Assembly: GCA_021209875.1 (NCBI GenBank)
Contig: JAGYVD010000002.1
Location: 3,472,001-3,536,000 of the forward strand
Length of the DNA: 64,000 nucleotides
From: Rosellinia necatrix
Lineage: Eukaryota > Ascomycota > Sordariomycetes > Xylariales > Xylariaceae
Direction: 5' to 3'
Program-made: the position numbers and the translations under genes
Notes under the pieces: model-generated
Databases searched by the model: none
Seen by the model: only the letters and a program-made list of their open reading frames with translations
What the model was told of the DNA's origin: nothing
Shown here: piece after piece, positions 25,362 through 39,478 of the stretch
Numbering within the stretch: the stretch's first letter is position 1
How the letters are laid out: every line of letters starts with the position of its first letter

Positions 25362-28321
25362 TCGAGTGAGTTGCCTATGATCGGTTGGCGGCCGCTCGTT
25401 CTGCCGTATACACCGGGCCATACGATATAACTATCCCGTACCGGAATGATTTCAACACAGGAGTGAATGGCCCCTCAACGGTTGACGCCCCATGCCTCGA
25501 CCCTCACCGCTTGCCCGAGTTTTTCGCCGGCTCCGGCCTTGTCTCACTGCGGCGCACGTGGGGGTTTCTCGTGGAGTTTCACCTCCGTTTTTGAGCTCCT
25601 CGTGTGCACACGCGAACGCCGAGGTTTTTCGGGGTCACGAGGTTTGCTGGACGTCTGGCGTACTGCAATATGCACGCCATGGGCCACGGACCGCCGCCAC
25701 CCCCGCCTCTTCCGCGAGCGTCAGCGATTGTTGCTAACTGCAACCTTGTGGAAGAAACTAGATTGTATTTGCGATCGTTGATTTGGGGTTTCGCACATGT
25801 CGTGGAAGCCCAATTATTCTACGAAGCGACTATCTTGGCCTACTCACCATCCGTATATATATATGTATCGCCAATGGCGGCATCGTTGTAAGTCTTCACG
25901 ACATAAATTTCTCCTCTGATGCGCGCCGTCCTCGAGTCATTGGTTGGGTATGCCACGATAATATCGAACACGCGTCATAAGCTTCCTCGGCATTCGTTAG
26001 CTTGAGTGTAGGATTCCCCTATCCCGTGCCGCTGACCCATGTCATCCGCGTGAATAGTATCGTATGAGGTCTCCCAAATTAGGCTTAGAAGACGCTCATT
26101 GCGACGGGAACGATCCAGGGCCACAGTTCCATAACCGTTTGGTATATACACAAAGTAACCCCAGTGACGAGAAACCTTTGAACAAGCTGTGTGCTCCGGC
26201 TATTGGAAAAAAATACTTTGGTTTCTGGACCTGCAAGCAACTTATCACAAGTTCAAATGCAGGGAGCAAAGAGACTCATCTTCAATGCAGCCAACAGTTA
26301 TGGCATGCATAGACCAACTATCAATGCAATCAAGTAGTGACCGAAAGGGACTCAGCTGATATCACACGCATATCAATAATCTTTTCACGTGTGCTAAGCA
26401 CATCGACATAAATGAGTATATACGATATGAGGAATACAATAAGATATTCACGTTATGGCACAACCCGAAGCGTCAATGGTATCGCTATTGCCCTATAAGA
26501 TACAATAGCCCTATCCCCGTGGGATAAGTACCCATCCCTATTGGTATTTCCAGCCAAAATCGGTCGCCGTCCCCTAGAACCGAATTCCCCCACGCGTTTC
26601 GGGTTCCTGAACTGGGGCATCTCCAATTTCCTGGGTGCCGATGCGTCATCCCAACCCAGTAGGGGTAGAGCAAACCACAGCAATCCTAAATAGGCTTTGG
26701 CGTATTGCCACACCTCTGGTTGCCGCTGTTTAACTTATAGACAGCCGCCTTCGATCCACGTATGGAAGGTGGGAGATTTTCCATGCATTGCGGGTACTGA
26801 CCCTTCGGGTTGCGATATGATGGACTGCCATTCGGCGGATCTCCGAGTGGTTGAGGCCAACTACTATACGACAGGGCCGCCATACGTTGGGAGGCTGCTA
26901 CGATGGTAAACAGACGGCTATTCGCTGGGAGTTCCTCATCGCCTATGATATGTGACACACCGGTACTTCCATATCACCTAGGCGGAATATGATAGACGTG
27001 ACACGACATGTCAACACAATCGTGTTTACATTGCATACAAAGACTAACGATATGGCGAGAACAGCAAGACATGACACATGGTGATAGTGGGAAGGGACGA
27101 TACGCTGTGGCTCTTTCGGAAGCTGAGAGCAAATATGTCACACAGCCTAAGAATAATCTTTACCGCCATTAGCCTAAGAAGTCAACAACGGTGCTAAGGC
27201 GCCTCGATGAACTGCCTCGCAAATGGGAAGCCCGATAGTGTGCCGACAAGACCGGGGGAAACTGCCTGATGCGATCTGCGGCCGGTTCTAGTTTACAGCA
27301 TCTGGGCTTTTCCCGGATTTCACGGCCGGAAAAACCAAGTTGGGCATCACATTTTCGCGTGGGGGTCCATGCTGTCTTCTATAGCTGCTTCATCGACATG
27401 TTCCGGCGTCTCCAGCTGGCGGATTTAAGATGTTGGGCATCTTTGCATCGCACCAGGCGCTCAGCCTACTACCAATCCGGGGGATTTGAGGTCGTCGATG
27501 AGGTACTGTATTGAAGGAGGGACCCGTATGGTTTTACCAAGATATCCGCTTCATAGCCGCACGGGTCATGACAGGATGATCCCTGTCAACAACGCCTAAG
27601 TGATAGCGGAAGCGGCATCGTCCCAAGCGCCCTATTGACCCAAAGCCGACACAATGTCTCAATGCCAGGGCGTCGAAGGGTACAAACATAGCAAAAACCG
27701 TAGGTCAACGTTTAAAATAATATGAGGCCTACCGCGACATCCCCCAACGAGCTCGTGGTGTTGTAGTCAGTAGGCCGAACGAAGCGCGCCATGGGTTGTA
27801 CGACATCATGCAGTACTGGGAATTCCGTGATACCGGATTGATTGGATTGACCAAGCAAGACATGTGTGCATGATAGCTACCTCTCGAATATAGAGATAGC
27901 CTATGTACTACGCTGAAATGCCTGCAACCATGGTGCTGGTAAATAGCGTTTTGGCCCAAATAAGATGAAAGTTAGGGCATTGGTGGGAAGGTTGAACAGC
28001 TGTAACCCTCGGTGGCTGATCCTTTGTTCAGGTAGGCTTGATGTATCCTTCGCACATCGCGATGAAACCATGGGCGTGGAGGGGCTTCGCTTGGCTTTTA
28101 TCTTATGCCAGTTAATTTGTTCAACTGCTTCTTGGTTTTGCGCCACCTGACTTCTAGGACTGCCGGAGACCTAATAATAGACACACTCGAGGCCTGCTTA
28201 TCAGGCGCTGTTCTAGAAGACTATTTTATACAACGCTATCTAACTACGGCCAGTAGTTTAGTTGCATATACTAATAGAGAATATGGGATTAACGCAAAGT
28301 AAATATATCTCTCCGGGAGGG

Positions 28322-28346
28322 GGAAAGAAAAGAAAAGAAAAGAAAC
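28322..28346 (+). repeat. (GAAAA)n microsatellite
   Basis: About four consecutive GAAAA-type units, followed by GAAACAAAAG. Intergenic. Confidence 0.85.
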
Positions 28347-29635
28347 AAAAGCTGAGAAGTGGGCTATGACATGGCGTCGCGCGGCCAATCTCAGACCTGG
28401 TACTTTGGCAAGGGATTGTATATCCGAATAAACCCTACACCGAAACAGCCGCATTCTTGCACGGCCACTTCTTGTCATTGTCGCTAGTCGAGCGGCTGAC
28501 TCAAGATCCGAATCCCGTTACGAATTTTGCTAAGGCGGCCTTCTGAGAGGTCCCTGGCAAACAGAGTTGGCGTTGAATATTGATGCCAGCCACACACCCT
28601 CCGGAGCTCGCTCGGCCATTCTTTGAGCCAGTTATGAGGGACTGAATTACTTCTCAGTTTGTTCCCTCCTGGCCTCGCCGCTTTTCCGTCATCAGAAGCG
28701 ATGGGGTGTCCCGAACATAAACCATGGCCCAGTGCCGGTCTAAAACCGCCGTAGGGCGAATCAACAAGAGCGCCAGATGTCAGCTGTCAGCTCCTCCAAA
28801 GATGCTTGCAGATTATATCGTTACGGTGGTTCTCGACCGAGCGTCGCATCATCCTTGACTACGTTAATCCTAGTACTTACTAAGAACCCAGCATTGCCCA
28901 CGACCAGGTAAAGATGCAATTAAGAATAACTAATTAATTTAATTTATCAGTATTATTCCATCATTACCATTGCTATTTGGAGCGGTGAAATTGTATAACT
29001 ACAGATGACGGCGCACTCTGTGTTACATGTTCTTTTGGTATCATACGGCCGGGGGCAGACAAATGACACATGGGTCATGGAAAGAGACGATGGGTGGGCT
29101 GTCACTTGCAGATGGTTAACAAGGTTAGCATAGAGTGTTTCACTTTGCTTGCCTCAATATGTTCATCTCATAGTAACCCTTTTATTTTATTTTATCCCTC
29201 CAATAGCCTCCCTGTCGCACGGGTGCATTGTATGAATCTCTAGGCCGGCGAAGCCGAGTAACTTGCAATTTGGAACCAAATTCGACCAAGCGAATGGAGT
29301 CAAGCGATTACTACGTCTAGCAGGGTAGGGGTAGTAATAATGGAATTAAAATAGGAAAAAAAAAAAAAAGACCAAACACGTTGAACCCCCACAAAACCAC
29401 TGCCGAAAGCATCGACCGATTGTTCAGCCGGCATGGGCCGAGGTACAGAAGCGATGCTATTGTTGGCGATCTGGTGCGGGACGGACCGGATCCCGAGCCA
29501 GAGCTCCAAAACCGGCAAATGTTTCACAGCAGGAAGTCTGCGGGGTAGAGACAGACCATCAGCACAACATCGAAGCGTCGGATTGGAGACAAATGATCCC
29601 TTTGGAAACATGCTCACTTGCAAATACCGTGTACC

Positions 29636-31840
<2,205 letters not shown>

Positions 31841-32819
31841 GCACGCGACTACCTACCTGCCTTATAATGGAGGACTTGTATACGTACCTGCCTAGGGTAA
31901 CTAGTTGGTTGGTCGGCCTCTTTTCGGTGTGTATGCAAGTACTTCGGCATGTAGGTACTTCGTACCTACTTACCTAGCCTACCTACCTAGCCTTAGGGAA
32001 GTACACTAGGTAGGTAAATAGGCTAGGTACTTTACCTGCTTACTTACATACCATGTGAGCCGCTTGATTGTGTTTTATTTATGCAAGCTGACGTCACTTC
32101 CAATCAACACTCGCAGCCAAGGGAGCTACCCCTGGTACCCAAGACTACAATATGGTAGCTCGGCTCTGCTGGGTTGTCCGAGACAACCAAACATATGTCG
32201 AGTAGGTAAAGATTAGCAAATATTAATGGCAGTTCTGTGTGCACCCGACAGTCTTCATCCAGGGGGAGAATTTCTGTTACGAAATAGCACCCGACTAGTA
32301 TAGTACTAGCACCGTACAAATACGCCAGTGGATGCACGCGAAGATACATAGACTAATACGGAGGGCGGTAGTGACGCTTTGTACCGGTGTACTGATGGCA
32401 CTGTCCCCGTACCTCAGTCGCGGTTCTGGGCGTCCAGTGGCAGCAAGGGGAGTGAACAGTACATGCGTTTTGAATGTTAAATAATATATACCTACTGTCC
32501 TTAGATACGCCTTGGTAAATAGTCATATTGGCCACGATTCCTTCCCGCGGAGATACGATCGAGGTTGTTTCTTTCTCTGTCGCGAATTGCTGTTCATTTC
32601 AATTTCGAACAAAGATATATTTGTAGGGTGTAACCCGGGATTGAGGCAGGACAGGGGAATGCGCCCCAAGTTTTCGAGCTTTCATCGAGGTACATGTACA
32701 TGCTGCATATTCGGAGTTCTAAGGCCCCCACGACCCCAGATTCACTCCAGCCAGGTTCCAGATCCGGTTCCGGTTCCGGTTCCGGTTCGCGGTGCTCGTT
32801 AACCTCCGGTTTGCCGACC
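31841..32819. other. Intergenic, VAO-like to HPP gene
   Basis: No gene seen. 31,910-32,050 is dense in TACCTAGG/GTAGGTA/AAGTACTT palindromic motifs. A GGTTCC hexamer repeat (about four units) lies at 32,764-32,788, just upstream of the HPP start codon; it could be translated in frame as Gly-Ser only if an upstream ATG were used, which family alignment does not support. Confidence 0.6.
32764..32788 (+). repeat. (GGTTCC)n hexamer repeat in presumed 5' UTR
   Basis: About four GGTTCC units ending 32 bp before the chosen ATG of the HPP gene. Probably in the leader of its mRNA. Confidence 0.8.
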
Positions 32820-33822
32820 ATGGCTCCGCTCTGGCATATAAACTTTAACATCGACGACTATACCAACCGCTTTATACCCCCACCGCCTTGGCACGCCGTA
32901 CCGTATCCCGTGTCCTACTTCCTCGGCCACAGGAGACATCCCCCCGCGAGGAAGTACGGGAGCCTCCTGCTGACCCTGCGGTCATTGTTTGGCGTCTTCG
33001 TCGGCCTGTTGCTCATCCAGGTCATAAGCCACCAAGTGCCCTGGGTGGCCGCGCACGGTCCTCGCATCGTCGCGAGTTTTGTACGTTTTTTATACCCAGA
33101 TATACCCCCAGATATGCCCAGATTACGATAATCTGTATATAATACTTACCACCGAACACGGCGGATATGATATGGCCGCGTCCCCCGTGACTCCATTCCT
33201 TTCCCCGACTCGCTCTGCCAGTCTCCTGCATCTGGTCTATGGCCTAACGAGATGGCATCCGCAGGGAGCTGCTGCCGTGCTCGAGTTCTGCGCTTTCGAA
33301 TCGCCCTTCGCACAGCCGCGCAACTTCCTCATCAGCCAGATTATCGCGAGCATCGTCGGGGTATCCATCGGCAAGCTATTCCACCTACGTTCCGATGCTG
33401 ATTGGGCCCGATGGATCGGAGGCGCGCTCGCCTGTGCCATCACGACGGCCTTGATGGATCTCACCAAAACGGTACATCCGCCGGCCGGGGCAACCGCGCT
33501 GTTGGCCGTCGTAGACGACACGGCCACCAGCCTCGGCTGGAGGCTGATAGCGCTCGTTGTTCTTGGCTGTACCATCATGCTTCTCGTAGCCCTTCTGTTG
33601 AACAATATTTTCGGCAGGTTTCCTGTGTACTGGTGGACGGCAGGTAACCTAGCAGCCCTGCCGGCGGAACAACCCAGCGGGTCCTCGCTTGGGGGTGAGG
33701 AGAAGGCCAAGAGCCAGGGGACTGAGATCGTTATCGCGCAAGGCGAGGTCACCATACCGGAGCATATCCAGCTGACACCGGAAGAGAGGCTCTTATTGGA
33801 ACGAATTTCGAATAAATTGTAG
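32820..33822 (+). CDS. HPP-family integral membrane protein
   Basis: Two exons, 32,820-33,080 and 33,265-33,822, separated by a 184-nt intron (GTACGT...GCAG, branch CCTAAC at about 33,242), give 272 residues. The join restores the family's conserved SFGAAAVLEF, half of it from each exon. HPP proteins are small membrane proteins with four to five transmembrane helices; plant and cyanobacterial members are linked to nitrite transport, but fungal members are uncharacterised. Seen: N-terminal PPPWH (21-25), hydrophobic stretches at about 48-70, 82-97, 108-124, 137-155 and 170-190, the signature HPPAGATALL at 158-167 after LTKTV, and a further HPP triplet at 40-42. The C-terminal ~75 residues are hydrophilic, ending in EERLLLERISNKL. 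The ATG was chosen because typical fungal homologues start close to this WxFDID-like segment. Function unknown. Confidence 0.88.
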
Positions 33823-34772
33823 ACCGAGGTTATTCCCATAGTTTACAGCAACATGCACATCAAAAACCCCCATCTAATTGAGTAGTTGATGCGTACAACG
33901 CCCGTATATTAGAACGTCTGTTTCAAAAGACTGCTAAGCATTTTTACGTAGATAGTATCTCTACATAGGTAGTTCTGCGATCCAGCGACGGAAATCTTAG
34001 CGTCAAGGCTTCTAGATCTATTATTAGCTCAAACCCTTTACCCCACGGGGCGTGACAGGCTTCACTGGCTTCACTGAAAACCAATCCCCGCGTCGCTGGT
34101 GGTGATCTCACACTAGGATCACATCATAGATAAACGTACTTATATGGGTGTACAAAATCCCTTACCGCACCGGCCGTAGGTGATGGTATCGTCACCCATC
34201 GTATCATTGTGTCGCAGGTGGATCCCAATCCCCTATACAAATCTTATCATTAGAGGAACCTGAACGGTCTCGGTATCCTTGGATAATGATCAAAGAACCC
34301 TCTAATATGGGGTACTCGTGCTGCTTCTGCTAAACACCACCCACGAAACACCCTTACACAAAGCAAGAAAAGGACCGAAACGAACGATACCTAGTAATAG
34401 GCAGCCCTACATAGATGTCAACTTCTTAATGTTGGAATAAAGAGCTTTAAGGCTTCCTAGTCCAAGGTTTCTCAGAGATCCGGAGCCAAAAGCTTTAGTA
34501 CCAGATGGAGAAAGTAGCCTCCCCACAGCACGGATAGATTTCAAAGGCTGATATTGGTCAAGAAGTCTAACCTATTCAGTTACCCCCTATTACAATTTAT
34601 GAACGTTTGTTATTGGAATTCAGGGTGAAGGGAGATGAGGGGAATAGCTAGGGCTTCAAGGTGTACAAACGGAACTCAGGTTTATCACAAAGAGATTCTC
34701 GGCTACGCTCCTGTCTGCACGGTCGAATACGTAGATGCCTCATCGAAAATTTCCTCGCAAGCCATTTAGTGT
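33823..34772. other. Intergenic between convergent HPP and SDR genes
   Basis: The two flanking genes end toward each other, so this 950-bp stretch should hold both terminators. I recognise no gene, RNA or repeat in it. Confidence 0.6.
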
Positions 34773-36118
34773 TTATCCATACCGGCTTGTCTGTTCGTCC
34801 GACCATTCCCAGAATTTCTGTGCAATGCCCGTCCCACCTTCCTCCTCCGGTTTGGATCCCTCGAGGAGATCTTTGCGGATGTTGTCGATACGGCCCCAGG
34901 GGACGACTGCGAAAAAGAAAGCGTCAACAGATGTATAGCATAATCCCCCATGGGGCACTAAACTTACTCCACTCTCCCGAGTCTCTTATGCCAACATCGT
35001 TCGAGACACCGGCGAACAGCTCAGTGTAGGCGCCATTCACGGTTGGGTATGTTGTCGCGTTTCTAAAGAGCATCTCGAAGAAATTACAGTTGCGGTCAAG
35101 CTCTGACTTGAGATTTCCTGGGTTTAGCGACTACAGGGAAAGGCCTGTTGTCAGGATCGCTTCCATCAGACAACTTAAGTTAGCAATGGGAACATAGGAG
35201 AAGACTCACTACGCTGACGATACCGTCATCGCGATGCCGCCGGGCGTATTCTGTGGCATGATAGTAATTACCGGCTTTGCTAATACCGTATTTCCAAGCG
35301 TAAAATGTATCCCTTTTGTAATCGAGATTATCCAAGTCGATGCCGCCCCTGGGGTTCAAATGGTCGGCGGCCGACGATGACGTCCAGACCACGCGCACGG
35401 ATCCTTCCGGCGCTGCCTTCGCCGTCGCGATCAGAATAGGGGTGAGGAGCTGCGTGAAAAGGAATGGGCCGAGGCAGTTGGTGCCGAGCTGGAGCTCGAA
35501 CCCTTGTGCTGTCTCACTGCCATATGGTGGGAACACTGCAAGCGCTCCGAATCAGGACGTGCCGTATGAATGTGTCTCGGAAGCACCCCGAGAGCGAAAG
35601 GAGCTACTTGGACAACCAGCTTATATGGGATTGGTGACGTCCTCGGGGTGTCTATGTTGAGCGGGACAATAACCCCGGCAAATTACTTACTGACACCCGC
35701 ATTGTTGAATAGGACATCCAGGCGCTCCTCCTTGGCGAGGAAGGCCTCGGCGGATGCCTTGATCGTGGACAGATCGCTGAGGTCTAGCTGTAGCAGCTCT
35801 AGTCGGCCACGGGACGACGGATGCGCCTCTTTGATTGATGCGACGGCATTGGCTCCCTTCTCGGCATCTCGTGCAGTGACCCAGACGGCAGCATTTTTGG
35901 AGTACAAAATCTTGGCAACTTCTTTACCGATGCCAGTGTTAGCGCCGGTCACCAGGTAAACCTAATAAGGTGGTCAATATAGCTGCTGTCGTTGACATGG
36001 TGGCATGTTAGCAAGTATGGTATTTACTTACCTTCCCGCAGAGATTTGGAATGTCATGCTCAGTGTATGTCGGTTTGCCAGGGAAGAGCTGATATATTGT
36101 GGATACGTAATGCGCCAT
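34773..36118 (-). CDS. Short-chain dehydrogenase/reductase
   Basis: Five exons on the minus strand: 36,118-36,032, 35,961-35,691, 35,535-35,210, 35,130-34,968 and 34,906-34,773, total 326 residues. All introns (70, 155, 79, 61 nt) have GT...AG ends and keep the frame. Classical/extended SDR fold of the retinol dehydrogenase/WWOX-like fungal group: nucleotide-binding VTGANTGIGKE (33-43), NNAGVM (about 115-120), catalytic serines in WTSSSA (170-175), and YGISK with Tyr202 and Lys206. The C terminus (IVPWGRI ... AQKFWEWSDEQ) is typical of this group. Probably NADP(H)-dependent; substrate unknown. The start is the only ATG in frame before the conserved PGKPTYTE segment. A TATATA lies about 112 bp upstream (36,230-36,235). 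It is not the tri- or tetrahydroxynaphthalene reductase of melanin synthesis, which is shorter and begins differently, despite lying next to scytalone dehydratase. Confidence 0.9.
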
Positions 36119-36654
36119 TACATGCGCTATAACGACATCAATACGAGTGAGTTCTTCTTCAATCCGCCTTGATGCTATTTCTGGATGCGTCAACGAGGCT
36201 CTTGCTCTTGGCCAGAATTTACTGTAGTGTATATAGTGTAGTTACTTCCCTATCTACCTAAGGCATAGGTAGGTTGAGTGGGTGGGAGGTTGGGTGCATG
36301 TGTCCACGATGAAACACAATAGGTGAGGTTGTACCTACTTGGTACCTTGTATTCCGTTGCTCCCCCTCCACCTAATAGTGTAGTGTACATAGCAGTTCCT
36401 TAGCATATTTTTAAACCTCGGCATCATGTTAGTTGGTATGGACTCACTTATTTGCTTATCGATAAGTAACTCTCTCTGTCCGGAGCATAAACCAAGGTTT
36501 CAAGGTATGTAGAGGTTGACAAGGCATAAGTTGACAAGGCATAGGTTGACAGAGTATCATAGGCGATTGTTTCTCTAGATACATTGTGCTTGTGTTTTAC
36601 GGTGAGTACTTTGTAGCGAATTAAAACCTGTCTTGAAAGCGTTCCACGGGCTAT

Positions 36655-36730
36655 AGTACCTAGGTAGGTACCTAGGTAGGTACCTACCTAGGTATGTGCC
36701 TGTCATTTACTTCGCCGCTTACCTAGGTAC
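36655..36730. repeat. CCTAGGTAGGTACC palindromic cluster
   Basis: At least four overlapping units of TACCTAGGTAGG with full or partial dyad symmetry. The same motif family recurs at about 23.65, 24.17, 31.95, 39.42 and 61.6 kb, always in GC-normal DNA. Confidence 0.8.
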
Positions 36731-37271
36731 CAAGCAACCCCACACACAGGTAACACCCCCCGTTGAACACCTTTACGTAGTATCTAGTTTCTAGAGAGTT
36801 GAGCCATCGTTAGTTATCCATGCTCCAGCTCGTTACAAAAATGACACTCAAGGGAATCTAGAATGGGGTGATCGCAGGATGGTACTCACACAACGTTTGC
36901 TCAACAGTACGTGTAAGACTTCAATGGACTAGTTCTGATTGGTTCGACGCAGGATAGCTTCCGTCTGGGCCAGTCGAGGCTAGTAGTGTAGATTGCAATA
37001 CCCGATTAGGTTCTGGTTGGCAGCCAAAACCTGCAATACCTCAGAACTGACTGCCGCGACACGAGGAATTGGGTTGCTGTGTAGCTTATTCGCCTAATCG
37101 TACCCCCGATTGGTCTAATCGAAGGTGGCCCTTGTTGTGGGACGTGGTTTCTAAGTGTCTAACCGGTAGAGAGAGGCGTCCGTGGGGAACTCCGAGCCAT
37201 CGTTATTGCCAGCATCATGGTCCCAAACGGAGGTCCGCACGCAAAGATTCAATGCCGTGTGGATTGTCAAG

Positions 37272-37279
37272 TATAAGAG
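37272..37279 (+). promoter_or_regulatory. Candidate TATA box, scytalone dehydratase
   Basis: TATAAGAG lies 122 bp before the start codon, a plausible distance for a fungal promoter. Identified by motif and position only. Confidence 0.4.
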
Positions 37280-37393
37280 GGGATTTACATTCTCTTAGGG
37301 AGCCGGTACTTGAAGCCTTCAGATCTTTACATACCGTTGTCCAAACCTAACAACCTCGATTCCACATTAGATAGCACATCAGTGTTACTCAAA

Positions 37394-38009
37394 ATGGCCG
37401 CTAGCAAGGAATCCCAAGGGGGTGGAATCTCATTTGATGACTACCTCGGCCTCATGGCCTGTCTCGTAGAGTGGGCCGACAGCTATGATACCAAGGACTG
37501 GGACAGACTGCGGAAGTGCATTGCCCCGAACCTGCGGGTAAGAAGAGATCCCCTCGGCCCCTTTCTTACGCCAACCTAACGACCCTAATTAGATTGATTA
37601 CCGCTCGTTCCTGGACAAAATCTGGGAGGCAATGCCGGCTGATGAGTACATCGCCATGATCTCGAACCCTGCCGTCCTCGGCGACCCGCTGCTGATGACG
37701 CAGCACTTCATCGGCGGCACCAAGTGGGAGAAGGTCTCGGACGACGAGATCATCGGTGTCCACCAGCTGCGCGTGCCGCACCAGCGCTATACTGACGCCT
37801 CGCGCTCCCAGGTGGCCGTCAAGGGCCATGCCCACTCCACCAACACGCACTGGTACAAGAAGATCGACGGCGTCTGGAAGTTCGCCGGCCTCAGCCCCGA
37901 GATTCGGTGGACCGAGTATGACTTCGATCGCGTCTTCGCCTCTGGCCGTGACACGTTCGGCGCCGTCGATGATGCTGCGAAGGCTTCGGGCATCCCCACC
38001 GCCGCTTAG
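37394..38009 (+). CDS. SDH1: Scytalone dehydratase (DHN-melanin)
   Basis: Two exons, 37,394-37,537 and 37,593-38,009, with a 55-nt intron (GTAAGA...TTAG, branch CCTAAC), give 186 residues. The enzyme dehydrates scytalone to 1,3,8-trihydroxynaphthalene and vermelone to 1,8-dihydroxynaphthalene in melanin synthesis. Residues known from the Magnaporthe crystal structure are all present, shifted by one: Tyr31, Asp32, Tyr51, His86, His111, Ser130 and Asn132 (Magnaporthe Tyr30, Asp31, Tyr50, His85, His110, Ser129, Asn131). Val76 corresponds to Val75, whose change to Met gives carpropamid resistance in rice blast; here it is the sensitive form. Strong similarity covers the full length from FDDYLGLM to RDTFG, with a short Ala-rich tail. 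No other melanin gene is in the window. Cytosolic; no signal peptide. Confidence 0.96.
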
Positions 38010-39444
38010 AGCGATGCCCTGGGTTGGACATGGAGCTCATCTGCGAGTCCGATTTTGTACATTACTCTCATAACGGCGATTAGTTCTAGTTAAATCAGAA
38101 GCCTTTATTCTTATTGTCTGTCCCCGGTGAAATTGTTCGTCTTTGCGACTCGGCTGGTGACGGAACTTGAGCACCATCACTTCACCAGGACATTGACAAC
38201 TCGAATACCCTGACAGCCCCGGAACGCCGTGATAATTTGGCATGTTTGGTTGAGGATTCATGTCGCGGCATGCCCACGACATCTGGAGACGTGAATAACG
38301 ATGGTAGTGTTATGAAGGGCTGAGAGGCGTGGGGACGATCAGGGGAATGATGGTGTGCCCTCAAGCCCTGAGCTGCTTGGATTTGGCGGAGTATTGATGC
38401 CGAGAAGTGATAACCTATCATCTAGTCTGCCATGGAACAAACTTCAAACGGAGTAACAACCCCGCCATCACGGTTGCGAAGGACGGTCTTGGCCACCAGG
38501 TTGAGAGCTCGCGCTTGGCGATATCGCCGTGTGACTCTCGGGACGGGGTAAGCACGGTGACACATTGTTCTGATACTGCTGCTATTCATGGTTGATGCTC
38601 GGGTTCTAGCCGGAAGATACCCTTCTGATGGCCTCTCCCCCTTGCGCAATTCCGAACCCACAAAAGCCAACACAGGCGCTGGCAGTCTCAGACCCCGCGC
38701 CGCCCTGTTCTTTGTCTTTGCCGCGGGCGACGGGGGGATGGATGGGAGTGGTGCGTGGCGACGGAGAGGGGAGGGTTGGTTCTATAGACGCTGTTGGCTA
38801 GGTAAGGCGCGCAAGGGTATTGCTGGAAAACAGCAACGTGAAGCGTCCTGTCCACGGCAGCGCGCTCTCGGCTCGTCATCGTTGGCCCTGCAGAACTGGT
38901 ACCAGTTCGCTGTCGCTCCTGGAAGGTGTAGTCATTCGTCGCATCAGCTTGGGACGAACATCCGTGGCGCTGACATCCGTGGCGCTCCGGGGATCGGCTT
39001 ACGACCCCTCGTAGTGTCGGGGTTGGTTCTCTGGTCCAGGCTTGCTCGGCGTGGCTTTACCGCTCGTTATGCTGGAGCTGATAGTCAAGTAGCGTCTGGT
39101 AACTCCCCTACGATTCACGGGACCTACAAGACCAATATCGATTTCGCGAGATCTCAATCATCAACAAGCGTAGCAGCAGCATCATCCTATTTGCCTGCCA
39201 GGGAAAACGGAGGGTGGGGATGCTCGGTCCCGTCACCCGTGTATACTTGTAAAATACCTATCCCTAAGTGGACGCTCATGGATCATCCTATTGGATACTC
39301 GGCATCTGGATCTCGGCTGGACCCCCAGATCGCTCAGGATTAGTGGGGAGGGGGGTCTGCACTGTCGCTGGCTATTAGCTTCTTACGCCTTCCTTAATTT
39401 AGGCTAGTGAGTAGGTACCTAGGTAGCACAGTATCTACCTGTCC

Positions 39445-39478
<34 letters not shown>
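39445..39478 (+). repeat. (AGT)n microsatellite
   Basis: About eleven consecutive AGT units in intergenic DNA; a shorter AGT run is at 24,287-24,300. Confidence 0.95.

Larger units (their letters stand above)
22904..29635. other. Gene-poor interval, 6.7 kb
   Basis: No convincing gene was found on either strand. Open frames here are short, overlap in several frames and match no family I know. The first ~500 bp should contain the antiporter promoter (minus strand) and the last ~500 bp the VAO-like promoter. Seen inside: clustered CCTAGGTA/TACCTAGG palindromes (23,630-23,700, 23,780-23,800, 24,165-24,200, 24,255-24,275), a TAG/TGG triplet run at 24,287-24,310, a purine-only stretch 25,317-25,361 of GAGACGAA-type units, a GAAAA run at 28,322-28,346, TTTTA repeats near 29,180 and a poly-A at about 29,356-29,369. 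Composition is GC-normal, so this is not RIP-decayed DNA; it may hold fast-evolving or lost genes, or long untranslated regions. Confidence 0.6.
36119..37393. other. Divergent promoter region, SDR and scytalone dehydratase
   Basis: The genes on both sides are transcribed away from this 1.27-kb interval, so it is a shared bidirectional upstream region. It contains a run of palindromic CCTAGGTAGGTACC motifs at 36,655-36,730, a triple AAGGCATA/TTGACAAGG repeat at about 36,515-36,550 and TATA-like elements near each gene. No coding sequence recognised. Confidence 0.6.

Noticed and set aside
27076..27160. YAVALSEAESKY-like translation reminiscent of the Copia RNase H end
   Set aside because: Only about a dozen residues fit, stops follow soon, and no other Copia motif could be found nearby.
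34773..36118. SDR as the melanin naphthol reductase partner of scytalone dehydratase
   Set aside because: Length, N-terminal segment and C-terminal PWGR/FWEW motifs fit the retinol dehydrogenase/WWOX-like group instead.
38588..39343. A 251-codon open frame on the plus strand
   Set aside because: No recognisable domain, overlapping open frames on the other strand, and composition as expected by chance in GC-rich intergenic DNA.
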